A program made the position numbers and the translations under genes. Below, piece after piece: positions 19,192 through 29,880 of a stretch of DNA of 64,000 nt. Numbering within the stretch: the first letter of the stretch is position 1; each line of letters begins with the position of its first letter. Source of the stretch: Gautieria morchelliformis (taxonomy: Eukaryota; Basidiomycota; Agaricomycetes; Gomphales; Gomphaceae); NCBI GenBank assembly GCA_015179125.1, contig WHVA01000305.1, positions 62,001 through 126,000 of the forward strand. The letters run 5' to 3'. The notes under the pieces were generated by a model, which did not search any database, was not told the origin of the DNA, and was given only the letters and a program-made list of their open reading frames with translations.

Positions 19192-20979
19192 ATGTCTCAG
19201 GCGGACCCCTCGGCTGAAATCCAGGTGCTATCAGACACGTACGTACTTACCACATTGAGTGAGATGCAGGAGAACTTACCTGAACTAGCTTTGCGAACAA
19301 CGCCGTCATCTTCGCAGCGTTTGGTATGCATACATATCCCCTATCCAAGTCCACAATTTCCATACCTTGTTATACAGCACTGCTCATCTACGACACTCTT
19401 CTCACACTGCCATCAGAGATCAAGCACATTTGGTGCAAGACCGTCAAAATTGGCACCATTCTCTATTTATTCGCTCGCTACCTGCCCATCGTTTTGTTTT
19501 TTGTTACCATATATGCCGATTTATCTAACGTGTCCCTTGAGGTATATTGTGACAATGCCCTTGTGACACCCTTACTCATTGGAATGAGTATCTAGTATGG
19601 CTTGCATTCTTTATGAAGAAGCACCCTAGACACTCACCTCTTCAAAGGAAATGCAATACTCTAAGTCACCTAGCTAATGCTTTAGCAGTTCCTTCTCTGA
19701 TTGGTGTACAGGGTGAGTGATTATACCCATATATTTCTCAGGGAGAAGGATCAACACTGTGTATTATCTAGGCCTTCTGCTAGCTCGCACCTATGCTATT
19801 TCCATTCAGAATCAAAGAGTTTTGGGTGTCCTTGGGCTGATTATTCTTGGTGATATATTGGTATGTCCTGGTGCAGACTTTGTATGGATAGCATAAACTT
19901 ATATTACTGCATGTAGTATGAGTCTGTTTTGGACAACTGCAATCCTACTAGTTCACAATTGAATACAATAGCCTTGTCAGTACTGACTAGGACTTTCTGG
20001 CTAGATTAACACTGAAAAATTCATCAGGTGTAATATCTATGGACTTGTATTTGTCCAATTTGTCTCTGAATACCTTTGACAGTGGTCACCGTGAATGGTG
20101 TTGCTGTAATCCTTTTTGACACTGGAGTTGTCATAATAACCACTCTGAGCTCAATTCAAACCCTGAGGCTTTGGCGGAAAGGTGAGATTTGGGATAAGAG
20201 ATCTCTCATTAGTCTAGTGATTTACCAAGGTGAGCATGCAACATATTGCTTATATATATGAACATATCACTAATCTACAGATAAGGCTTTGTCAGATATG
20301 GGTATGGAACATTATTCCTATGGTATTGCATATGTTGATTCATATTCAGCTTTGTACTCACCATTACTGTAGCTACTACTATCACAACTAAGGTCTTGTT
20401 GCTTATAAACATGTTGAGCTTTGAGAGCTTACTCCATCTTCTTTTACATTTCAGGTATTGAGGGTATGTAAGACATTGAACCTGATATAAAAATGGCTAA
20501 CTTCAGCTGCTTTATGGTATAAAGCAAAGCATTTCTGGTATCTTGAGCTGGCTTCAGAATGGGTATCTTCTCAGCAAGTTCAGAAGAAAGACATATGATT
20601 GTACTAACAGTGCACATACAGCTTGTCAACAATTATCATTTGCCGCTTTCATCTAACTCTCAAAGAGAGACACAGTCGACTTAACAGCCCCTCATTACCC
20701 TCTCTTTCATTCACCAGCTTCCAAGCAGCCAGACAAAGTGTTCACAATGCTATAGTGGCTGAATTTGGGAACCCTCACTTGAGCTGGGAGGATTTCAATG
20801 CTGAGAATTTGGAGGACAATGTGGCTGATCAGGAAGGCCAGCAGTCACCTGAGCAGGCTGGGTCAGCTGGGATAGAGTTGGATGAGTTTTCTTGCACAAC
20901 TGGATGTCCTGGGGATGTAGAACTGGCTGGGCAGATTGCCTCTGGTGAGAAGTTAGTGTCTCTTTCAGGAACTTGTTAA
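19192..20979 (+). pseudogene. DUF6533-family membrane-protein gene, copy B
   Basis: Most complete copy of the module's AT-rich gene. The start is MSQADPSAEIQVLSDT followed by a GTACGT donor. The DUF6533 domain exon (about 19375-19540) reads ALLIYDTLLTLPSEIKHIW, then LFARYLPIVLFFVTIYADLS, ending at a GTATAT donor. Later exons encode LLLARTYAISIQNQRVLGVL, a transmembrane segment with FDTGVVIITTLSSIQ, and the acidic C-terminus ending TAA. DUF6533 proteins are multi-pass proteins expanded in mushrooms; their function is unknown. Compared with other copies it lacks about 10 bases at the end of the GVLGL exon next to the donor, which may break the gene. Intron borders are inferred from GT/AG and copy comparison only. 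Confidence 0.6.
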
Positions 20980-21195
20980 TGGTTCAGTAGGATCTGGAAG
21001 AATGGCAGAGGCTTAATGACAGCAATTCCAATACAGACCCACGAGCAGAGTAACATGCAGTAACTTATGTGGCTATCTGCTCACTGTGGCCAACCCATAC
21101 CATCAACAATGCTTAGATACATGTATATTCCGTGTCATTTTAAATTTGACTTTCTTCATAATTTATTCAAATTGTGGTCGCCTTCGGGGCCTTGC

Positions 21196-21369
21196 ATGTT
21201 TGTGAGTGGCTTAGGGAGAACCGCGGGCATCTGGCCAGGCGGCCGCCCGAAAAAAGAAAGTGTAGACAGTCCTTGGAATGACAAGTATCCTAAGTGGAAG
21301 TCCAATGAATACATGTACTCTAGAGAAAATCTGGGGCAGGAGCAGGGGGCTGGTATATCATGGCAATAA
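21196..21369 (+). CDS. Small conserved tail ORF (copy B)
   Basis: The frame containing VDSPWNDKYPKWKSNEYMYS and ENLGQEQGAGISWQ ends at the same TAA as its counterparts at 34650-34829 and 43900-44070, with mainly single-residue differences. It could be an exon or short gene lying after the DUF6533 gene. No start codon is fixed and no family is recognised. Confidence 0.3.
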   Translation: MFVSGLGRTAGIWPGGRPKKESVDSPWNDKYPKWKSNEYMYSRENLGQEQGAGISWQ

Positions 21370-21458
21370 AACCCAGTGGGAATGGCATGGACCCATGACC
21401 CCCTCGAACACCCTGTCAGACGCAAGTACACAAGACCCTATTGTGATGCTCATGAGTA

Positions 21459-21660
21459 TCAGCAAATTTTGGCCAGGATCGAGCCCAACATCGCATTAAA
21501 ATGAGTTAAACTGAGAGCGTAATGTACACGATCATGATGGACACTGATATTCCCATCGCATGCATAGCATACTGTATATTTATACTCCATGCGAGCGCCG
21601 CACAGTCTGGATGCGCACGAGTATACGCAGATGTGCCAAAAGCTCCTAAACTCACTGCGC
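21459..21660 (-). CDS. Cysteine-containing tail ORF, minus strand (copy B)
   Basis: The minus-strand frame carries WHICVYSCASRLCGARMEYK, then YTVCYACDGNISVHHDR and LTHFNAM. The same frame is readable at 34923-35135 (-), about 44215-44340 (-) and 63309-63430 (+). The family is unknown and the start uncertain. Part of the longer open frame runs into the neighbouring minisatellite and is probably fortuitous. Confidence 0.25.
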
Positions 21661-21663
21661 TTC

Positions 21664-21910
21664 ACTCTAGGGTCAGCAGGATATGGTGCACGTGAACCGT
21701 ACTGTGAGGTGCAGCGGCCTGCAGTGCACATGCACCGTACTGAGGGGCAGCAGCATACGGTGCAGGTGCACCATTCGGAGGGGCAGCGGCCTACGGTGTA
21801 TGTGCACCGTGCTGTGATGGGCAGCAGGATACAGTGCGCGTGCACCGTACTGAGGGGCAGGAGCATATGGTGCACGTGCACCGTACTGAGGATGCGAGGG
21901 GATGGTTCAG
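21664..21910. repeat. Minisatellite with CACGTG/CACATG palindromic core
   Basis: About seven imperfect units of 33-36 bases built on TGCACCGTACTGAGGGGCAG. The last unit contains the perfect palindrome GGTGCACGTGCACC. It is related in reverse complement to the array at 46460-46860. Confidence 0.75.
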
Positions 21911-22079
21911 GGGAACCAAAGGTGGAGGCGTAGGGACGGGCGTCTGAGTTTCACACCCATGTATTTTACAGCAGGCCATACATGTAATTTACAACGGGCT
22001 GGATATGATTCAAACCGCCGGCATCTGACTGCTATCCGCACCTTCCACTCCGTTCTTGATGTTAGGATTCGACTTGGGT

Positions 22080-22354
22080 GGTCGCCCTACTCATCAAATA
22101 TTAAGGATACTCGGGCTAATATATCCCTATGCTGCAACTTGATGATCATTTCCTGTCTCTGGACCACAAAAGGTGCGCTACTGGGAGCAACGCTGACACT
22201 CCAAAGTTCAATTATCTCGGCGTCTATGGTGTTGGCCTTGGCAAGACCCTAATGTTCCAGATGCATCACGAATGCCAGTCCTTGTGCATCATCACTGGCA
22301 CTGCGCACTGCGCATGCACGATGTTTCCAATTACAGCGCGCTGAGTCGCCCTAG
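22080..22354 (+). pseudogene. Fragment of unknown gene interrupted by the Tc1/mariner element
   Basis: It shares ATTAAGGATNCTCGGGCTAAT, ATGCTGCAACTTGA and GGACCACAAAAGGT with 46.22-46.31 kb. At 46 kb the frame reads KDPRANFIHMLQLEERFLSP, then ESGPQKVPLWRYCERIDARR. Here only parts of that frame remain readable, and the Tc1/mariner element cuts in at 22357. The gene family is not recognised. Confidence 0.4.
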
Positions 22355-22356
22355 TA

Positions 22357-25300
22357 GAAGTCGTTTAAATGCCGCACCTTTATATAAGCTCAGGACCATC
22401 CAATGGTGAGCTCAATAACTCTCAAAGGCAGAAACTTTTTGCCAAACTGCTTCCTAGATTCCATTTGGGTTATGCATAGCTACAATTTCTAGGAGAGACT
22501 TGGGAAATATCTACATTACTTGAGGAGAAATATCATGTTCAAAGTGTGACACAAAAAAATTTCCAAATTATTTTTTTGATATCCTCGAATGATTCCACAC
22601 AATTTTGATATTTGGACCGCAGAATTTGGCGGTCACCTGAATGATCACGTGATACATTTGTCAGCTTTGGAGGTCGAAGAAAAAACAACGTACTACCACT
22701 CCTAGGCCCTTCCTACCCCCTCTGCTTCTCAAGATAGTTATATTTGAACAATCTGAGCCACAAGATGGGACGAAAATCTAAAAATAAAGCCTCTCGAGTC
22801 CACAATCTCAAATCCATGCATCCAAGGTCACCAAAGAACGCAGTCACGGTTGCAGAGTCAGAGGATTCGGATGACCAGTACGTACCTTCATTGATGAGCA
22901 CACTTCACACACAGCTGAATGAGAGGATGGTGCTTCTAGATGGCTTCCAGTGCTTGGAGATGAAGGATTTATTACGGGGTTGGATGACGAAGATTCAGTG
23001 GGGTCGGATGTCGAAGATTCAGCGGGATCAGAAGATAAAGAGGCCGAAGATGAAATACGTACCGACGCTGAGCTATTGACCTTTGCAGAAGCACTGCAGA
23101 AGGCTCATGATGCTGCTACTGCCGCTGAAGGAGAGAGCCAAAAGAAGAGAAAGCGGTCAAGACACTACACCAGGAATTCAGTGAGGTTGAAACAGCGGTG
23201 GGTTGCAAAAAGAAGAGACATAACCAATGCAGGGAATAAACTAATCACAAGTTTCTTCTCCAAAACAAATATAAGTGTCACAGTACCTGAAGACATTGTA
23301 GAACTATTGTCAGATCCTTCGTCGGACAAAGAGCGTGCAGTGGAGACTCAGGTACGCTGTTCAGTTCACCGTTGATTTAAATTCTCTCCTGAAGCCTGCT
23401 TAGCCTGCTGTTACTGCCACAACCACCGAGGAAAGTGCACCTGGCAAAGTGCTAGTGACTCAGAGTCTCAGGAAGAGGCTGAGACTGGAAATACAGGCGA
23501 AGCGCAGATAAACAGTGCAAATAACGCTGCACAAAAAATACAGCGGCTGCTTCAAAACTTACGAGATGAGAGTCTGCCAAATGCCACAGACAGGGCATTG
23601 GGTAGCCTTAACTGGCATGATTTCGCCACACTGCGCCAAGCACAACCAAAGCTCACAGTGCCTAGTAAAGATAAGAAACTAGGTGTGTTCTTCCGGAGCC
23701 GACTCACTGCGATGGTTGGTACTCTGAACCTGTACCTTGACCCTGAGCTTTCGTTTTCATGGTGCGAAGCATCCCTACTCACTGCCAGAGCAGCAGGTAA
23801 AGGAAATCGACATGCACGAGCTTTGCGTCCTTGGATCCACTGGTTTCTGGCCAGTGGCAAACTGCTGGTGCATTGGTATGGTCGGTGTACTTGTTCAGTT
23901 CTTGAGGATGAAGACTTGTCCCAGGCAATTCAGCTACACATGCAGGCAATTGCAAAGGAGGGTTACATACGAGCACAAGACGTTGTTGATTATATGGCAA
24001 CCCCGGAGATGCAGGAAAGACTTGGTGACGAAAAACCTAAAATCAGCCTCTCAACTGCACAGCGGTGGTTGAACAAACTTGATTGGCAGTTTTCAAGGAA
24101 ACAAAATGGGATGTATATTGATGGCCATGAACATGATGACGTTGTGGCATATCGTCGTGGGTTTCTGGCACGCTGGGAAGAATACACAAAGCGAATGGTC
24201 ACATATGACCATTTAGGCAATGTGCTCACCACACCTGATGGATTCTCTTACCTGGAGGTCGGTTCCGGCTCATTTTGGTCACACATGATGAGTCGACATT
24301 TTATGCAAATGATCATCGAAAAACGAAATGGACACATTCAAGTGAGAAGGCAGTGCCAGAGCGGAAAGGGGAAGGACCATCTCTCATGGTGTCAGACTTT
24401 CTTCCATCTGAATGTTAAAGGATGATAATGAGTGAGTACCTTTACCTTTAACTGGTTTATGTTTTGAAATGTGTCCAGTGAGGCCCGAATTGTCTTCAAA
24501 GCTGGCAAGAACCGAGACGGTTATTTTTCTGCAGAGGATTTACTCAAACAGGTTGAGAGTGCAGTGGATATATTTGAATCCAAAACAAATGGCACAGCAA
24601 CAGGGATATTTATGTTTGATAATGCTCCAAGCCACCAGAAAGGTGCTGCCGATGCACTCTCTGCTCGTAGGATGATCAAATCACCACGGGAAATATGGAT
24701 GCATGAAAAGGATGGCCTAAAGATGTGGAATGGAAATTTGCTGACGGAAAACCCCAGCCTCTCTATTTCCCTGAGAATCACCCCACAATGCCAGGCTGGT
24801 TGAAGGGCATGGATGTCATAATAAAAGAGTGGGGTCTCTGGCCAGCAACTGGACTTCTTGCACAATGTGCAGTGTTTAAGTGTGAGGCTGGCCACACAGA
24901 TTGCTGTTGCCAGCGGCTTCTATTCACCCAACCAGACATTGCCTCACAGAAGTCTGAATTGGAAGAATATATCACCTCCCGGGGGCATATTTGTGATTTT
25001 TACCCAAAATTTCATTGCAAACTCAATTTCATTGAGCAATACTGGGGTGCAGCAAAATTACACTATTGATCCAGCACGTGCACCACCAACATTGGTGATG
25101 CAAGCAAACATGCTTGCCTGTCTAGACAATGTCCCCCTGGTACAGATTCAGAGGTGTGTAAGAATTGTTTCTTATTAGCTGATTCTAGTTTTTTAACAGG
25201 TATGCTAATAGGTCAGCCAGATTCATAGATGCCTATAAAAAGGAGTTGAATGGGGTGTAAAAACGGGAAGTTATAGGAGCTTTAAAACAAGCCTGATAAG

Positions 25301-25780
25301 CCTAACAAACACCCCAGCAGGTCTGGGATGTGTGGTGAGTGCACAAGATAAGGGGCACTCTCCCACACTCCCCAGCTGTTAGCTGGCGCTTTTTGGCTTA
25401 TGTAAGCATGCCAAAAAGCGCAGATACAAAGGAAAGAGTCAACAAGAAGTCACTAACTACTGGAGGGAAAATACCAAGAAAATTAGAGGAAATATAGCAT
25501 GGATAGGGCTTCTAATGTTACCATTCAACATGGGGTGAAAGCTGTCTGGGTCAAACCGGAAATACCATGGCCATCGTACTTTACCTCAAAACATTATGTC
25601 CAATCTTGACAAAGCATTCATGTAAACTGATTTGATAGTGGTCACTGCTCTTATTGGATGTATCATTGCATCCAGGTGCTGTCTTGACTAAGAAAAAAAA
25701 ATTTTTCCCAGACAAGACTTTGGCGCATCACGTGACATAAACGCCCATATTACGTAAAGGTGCCGCATTTAAACGACTTC
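22357..25780 (+). mobile_element. Tc1/mariner (IS630-superfamily) DNA transposon, 3.4 kb
   Basis: The terminal inverted repeats are about 25 bp with one mismatch: left GAAGTCGTTTAAATGCCGCA then CCTTTA, right the reverse complement with GCGGCA. They are flanked by TA on both sides (22355-22356 and 25781-25782), the duplication expected for this superfamily. Inside is a multi-exon transposase gene on the plus strand. The element lies within an unknown gene fragment that also has a copy at 46.2 kb. Confidence 0.85.
22764..25625 (+). pseudogene. DDE transposase gene of the Tc1/mariner element
   Basis: It encodes the cut-and-paste transposase type widespread in agaricomycetes. It opens with MGRKSKNKASR and a basic/acidic N-terminus (SQKKRKRSRHYTRNSVRLKQ). 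The main exon (23400-24290) contains RLTAMVGTLNLYLDPELSFS, GYIRAQDVVDYMATPEMQ, SLSTAQRWLNKLDWQFSRK and MYIDGHEHDDVVAYRRGFLA. Then come FKAGKNRDGYF, LFDNAPSHQKGAADALSARR (second catalytic Asp), a CX6CX4CCC-like cluster (CEAGHTDCCC) and HCKLNFIEQYWGAAK (catalytic Glu). Homology ends with KYHGHRTLP and TAA at 25623-25625. Several introns are visible, for example 23351-23401 and one before 25201. The first-catalytic-Asp block (THDES) and some joins are in shifted frames, so this copy looks inactivated by a few indels. Confidence 0.75.
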
Positions 25781-25782
25781 TA

Positions 25783-26156
25783 TCTTATACATAAATAAAT
25801 CAGGCTCCGTTGCAGAGTGCATAGTCGATTGTTACAAGTCGGCTAGATACCGATGCCATCTCCAGGGTGGTTTTTCTCTGGAAAACCAGCCTTCCGGTGC
25901 CCGAATCGTTGTCAGCAAAAGACCCCAGGACCCGTCAAAAAATATTGTTAAGGTATATAGACACCCATCTGGCACATATGTCCTCACAGCCACCAAGTGG
26001 TCACACCGTTAGTTTGATTTTCCATGTTAGCGTCCGTTCATCCTTGTTCATGTCAATTCATCAATTTCTTCCCACATTTCCAATTTTTATTCGGGGCTCA
26101 GTTAGGTCTTAACGTCTTAAAAAAAGGCAACCATGCATGTTCATACATCACTACTA
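25783..26156. other. No gene seen
   Basis: Starts with ATAAATAAATCAGGCTCCGTTGC, which resembles the hairpin arm at 9811-9830. Otherwise I see only short ORFs. Confidence 0.4.
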
Positions 26157-29100
26157 CTAAACAGAGTCGGGCTGTCCAATGTGCAGCATGGCCCGAGCCG
26201 CCTCTGTCACAACTTCCGGCAGGCCCTCCAACCCTTTGATTCCAAATAGTCCACGCGCAGTGCCACCCGAAATACTATGGATAGGCATCTGGTCCCGGGT
26301 GCCAGTAGGGCAGTCGAGTGAGGGCCGCAGAGCTGTACACGGAGGGTTCATTGGAAGGCCCCGGGTGCGAGCTGGGCGGTCCCGCGAGGGCGGCAGAGCT
26401 GTAGATGGAGGGAGCAGCCTGAGGTCCTGGGTGCGAGTGGGGCGGTCCCACGAGGGCGGCAGAGCTGTACACGGAGGGAACAGGCTGAGGGGGCGGGTGT
26501 GAGCTGGGTGATCCCGCAGAGCGATAGATGGAGGGGACAGTGGGAGGTCCATGATGCCTGGGATCGGGTTCTGAAGCCTGTACAAGTGAGTCAGCATGGT
26601 AGTTTGCAAAGTGCGCACTACGTGAACTCACGATGGGCACTGCAGTGAGGGACTCCTCCACAGCTCACACCGATGGCTGCGGCGGTGTCGTCGACGCAGC
26701 ACCTGCGTTGGTGCAACGCCGTTTCAGGACTGCTGTGTCAGCTGCTGGGAGCGTGGCGAGTGCTTGGTGCTCGAACACGGTCCACAGACTCAGATCACAC
26801 ATGGGAACACGCCCAGAGCCTCGCTGGGTAAGCTCCTTGGCCTGTGCTCGCAGGTGTTCATGTTGGGCGTGGAGAACTTGTAATTTACGCAGGCTGCTAT
26901 GTTTAATTTGGTCTGAGGCATTTGCACTCTCCAATGACACCATGATGTCGTACGCGGTCTGCAAGGTTTCGTCATAATGTCTGAACGTGTCGGCAAGGTC
27001 GTTGTCGGCTGCAGATACCTTTCTCTTCTGTACAAGTACTAGAAGACAACTGGTGTGTGAGACTATGTGAGCTGGAAAATACTGGGTGAGTACACACCCT
27101 GACGTCGCACTGCCCGTCCCGCTCGACGGAAATAATCATGTGGCTGATCTCGCTGGTGGATGCCCGCACCATCCATGAGGTCTACAGCGGCCATAGCCCG
27201 CTTGTCATAGTGCATGCCTCACATGATGCCTGCGAGAAGCGTCAGTCGTGTCCCGTCTCGGTTGATGTTTCGGTGGGCTTGCTCATTGCCATTGGAGGTG
27301 GAAGGGCAGGCTTGCCAGGTGGCAAGCGGTATATGGCTCGCCGGTTGGTAGATGGCTGGAATCACAAAGGGGGAGCCCGTTTCTTTGTCCTCCATCCATG
27401 CTGTGTGAAGGTTCATGTCAACACACTAGCAGTTATTGGAAGGTTGCGACACACCTGAGGCTTGAGGGCCGCCCCTACATATCAACTCCTTGGTCTCTTC
27501 AACGTTGTGAATGGGGTAAGCAGACACGAGGCTATGCATAGCTGTGCGAACTTGTGGGGAGATGTTATTGCCTAGCTTGTGAATGCCACGGCAGAAATGG
27601 TTAACACAGAGAATGAAAAAGTGCTTCAGGTGGTCGTAAGGAGACAGGGTGTGTAAGGGGCAGGCACAAGGGTATGAGCACGTCTCAGGCCCTTTCTCAG
27701 ATAGGGAAGCACAGAGCTGGCCTAGCCCTACAGTCACTGAGATCAGATGTGGACCATTTCCATGGGACAGTCGGGCTCACTGAGGGCCTGGCCTTGTGCG
27801 CATCAGCTACAATGGTCTCAATTCCATCACCATGGATGTGTCGGAAGTGGACGGGCCTCCCAGTGTAATGTTCCACGATCTCGAAGATGCGCTTGAAGAG
27901 GTGGTAGTGGGCAGGTGCAGATTGTGATGTGGTGAAGGCACGTGCGCAAACAATGGCTGACATGAGAAAGCCCTTGGTCAGACAGGCATGGGATGTCAGG
28001 AGGACAGACAGACAGACGTTTTTTTTGTTCCGGGTACCATGCTTCATTTCAAATTCCTGATATGAGTCAGCCCGTTTGAATGAGGTGTCAATGGAGGGCC
28101 GCCTGGTGGGTATTAGCAGCTGACTCATGGCAGGGAGCATGCAAATTATGATGATGAACGGTTCATGGCCTGGGATGCTGACAGACTCGACACAGCGCAG
28201 GTATTGTTCAGGGAGCAGCATAGTCTGCTGATAGGCAAGAAATCGTTCTGCTCCTATGACATGGATTACGCAGCGTCACCCAGGTAGGACACAACATAAG
28301 GGGGGAATGCTAAACTTTGATCCCAGTACCACCAGGATATAGTTCCAGGCGCAGGTCCTGAATGATGCGACCAACATGGTCGGAATTCCCGAGGGATGGA
28401 TGCAGGTGGGATAGGGCAGGGTCATGCGGGTGGGCCCAGTCAAGCTCTTGACGTAGAGATGCCATGAAGGCGCTGTTTAGAGCGAGCCAATGAGGGGTGG
28501 CATCTGCAAGATGCCACCCGAGGTCACGCACCATCTTTTGGAACTTGCACAGAATGGTGAGCGGCGTGCGGGTGGGCTTGGGATCAGGGTGCGAGTGAGG
28601 GTGGCGTGACACAAGCACAATGTATGGCGTGGCCTCAAGATTGTTGGGGACATACATGTCAAAACGGGTCAGACAGGGTTCATGGGGCATCAATATGCCC
28701 CGCTCCAGGCTGCTGCTGGGGGTTCGGTGCCAGTGGGCTACAAAGAGCAACATGTGCATGTGAGCTTCAGGCGCCAGCAAGAGCGAGAGGAGAACTTACA
28801 GCAGAGTTGCTTTTTCTCCTTCCGCGTGGCCATGAAATCACATGTAGCGAGGGGCCTGTATCCATCTTTTTGCGCGACTTTTTCCAGGGCATCGACGACA
28901 GGCCTGTTTTCGGTCAAGAGGGCATCCAGGTAGATCAAGTCGAACTGCCCTAATTGGGACAGCTTGAGGTGTGCACGGCCGGCATTTCAGTATTCTGAGC
29001 ATCTGAAAGGGGTCAGCCAGAGGAGGTTGTGGTAGCTGAGGACTCACTGCAAAAAAGGACTCCCTGACGCGCTCCAGCATAGGAGGAAGTGGCCCCCACA

Positions 29101-29880
29101 TGGACTTGGTTCGATGGCGCGTGCATCCAGAGGTATCCCATCACCATTGGGCGGCATCGCATCGAGCCAGCCGCTGGCGTCTGCATGTGGCTCCCGGTTG
29201 CAGGCCCCATCCGACGCAGAGTCGAAGGTCCTGGTGGCTTCCACTGCTCTCATGTCCCGGGGCCATGAACAGCCACGGGACAGGAGAGCCACATAGAGGC
29301 CCAGCGTCTTGTTGAACACCTCGCAGGTGGCCTCACGTGACAAGTGACATGACGCACCCGCGCATGTTTGGCGTGGCGCGTTGACCTGTCCGTCATCCGT
29401 CACACCTGCGGCTGGCGCGCATGGACCGATGTAACCGCACACCTTGACTGAGTGGCCTGATACATGAGGTATGTCAGTAAAGGCGTGCAGTTATGTGGCA
29501 AAAACTCATGAATCATACAGCTCAGTCGTGTTTGGTAACACAGGATGGGGGTGCCCCCCACGGCGTTGGACAGTAAGTGGCATTTGACATCTTTGTGCCC
29601 ACCATGTGCGTCACCCAGCGAACACTGTAGGTTGTCCTTCGGATGGACCCAGTCCGCACATGTGATCACAAACATGTGGGCAACCGCTTCTCCCTCCACC
29701 GCCCCAGACAGGGGGAATTCGACGACCGCCCCCTGAGGATGGTTCACTGTCCTATGCATGTATGTCTGCCTTGTCACACGTTACCGCAAGCTCACAATAG
29801 TGTGCTCGCGGCCTGACTGGGGAGTTGGGATCGACATTTCAAGGAATCCGTCGAGAAGGCCACCCGTGAGAGCCTGTGTT
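26157..29880 (-). pseudogene. Transposase-like gene of a large agaricomycete element (degenerate or multi-exon)
   Basis: Minus-strand blocks, read from 29880 downward, resemble a multi-copy mushroom protein family that I recall as transposon-derived but cannot assign to a superfamily. They are TQALTGGLLDGFLEM and PTPQSGREHTIVSLR followed by GTAACG, and then MFVITCADWVHPKDNLQCS with DAHGGHKDVKCHLLS. Further on come LPAMSQLLIPTRRPSIDTSF, PVHFRHIHGDGIETIVADAH, SPYDHLKHFFILCVNHFCRG, ISPQVRTAMHSL, FVIPAIYQPASHIPLATWQA and NGNEQAHRNINRDGTRLTLL. A coiled-coil tail (26665-26964) and a repeat-encoded proline-rich stretch follow. The blocks lie in different frames, so introns plus some decay are likely. 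The HxxG...DAH and NEQAH motifs are the best candidates for active-site segments. Confidence 0.55.
26328..26560. repeat. Coding-type minisatellite, 66-bp period
   Basis: CAGAGCTGTA recurs at 26328, 26394 and 26460 (exactly 66 bp apart), with a fourth, slightly shorter unit at 26517. The period is a multiple of three. On the minus strand the units encode SVYSSAAL and SIYSSAAL followed by a proline/histidine spacer. The array therefore behaves as a 22-residue protein repeat at the C-terminal side of the transposase-like gene. Confidence 0.8.

Larger units (their letters stand above)
20980..21663 (+). repeat. Module tail, copy B
   Basis: Shared with 34.43-35.15 kb and 43.65-44.35 kb. It includes a conserved short ORF on the plus strand and another on the minus strand (listed separately). 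Homology stops abruptly at about 21664, where a minisatellite begins. Confidence 0.65.

Noticed and set aside
21664-21910. CRISPR-like spaced repeats
   Set aside because: Units are directly adjacent imperfect tandem repeats without unique spacers, in a eukaryotic context.
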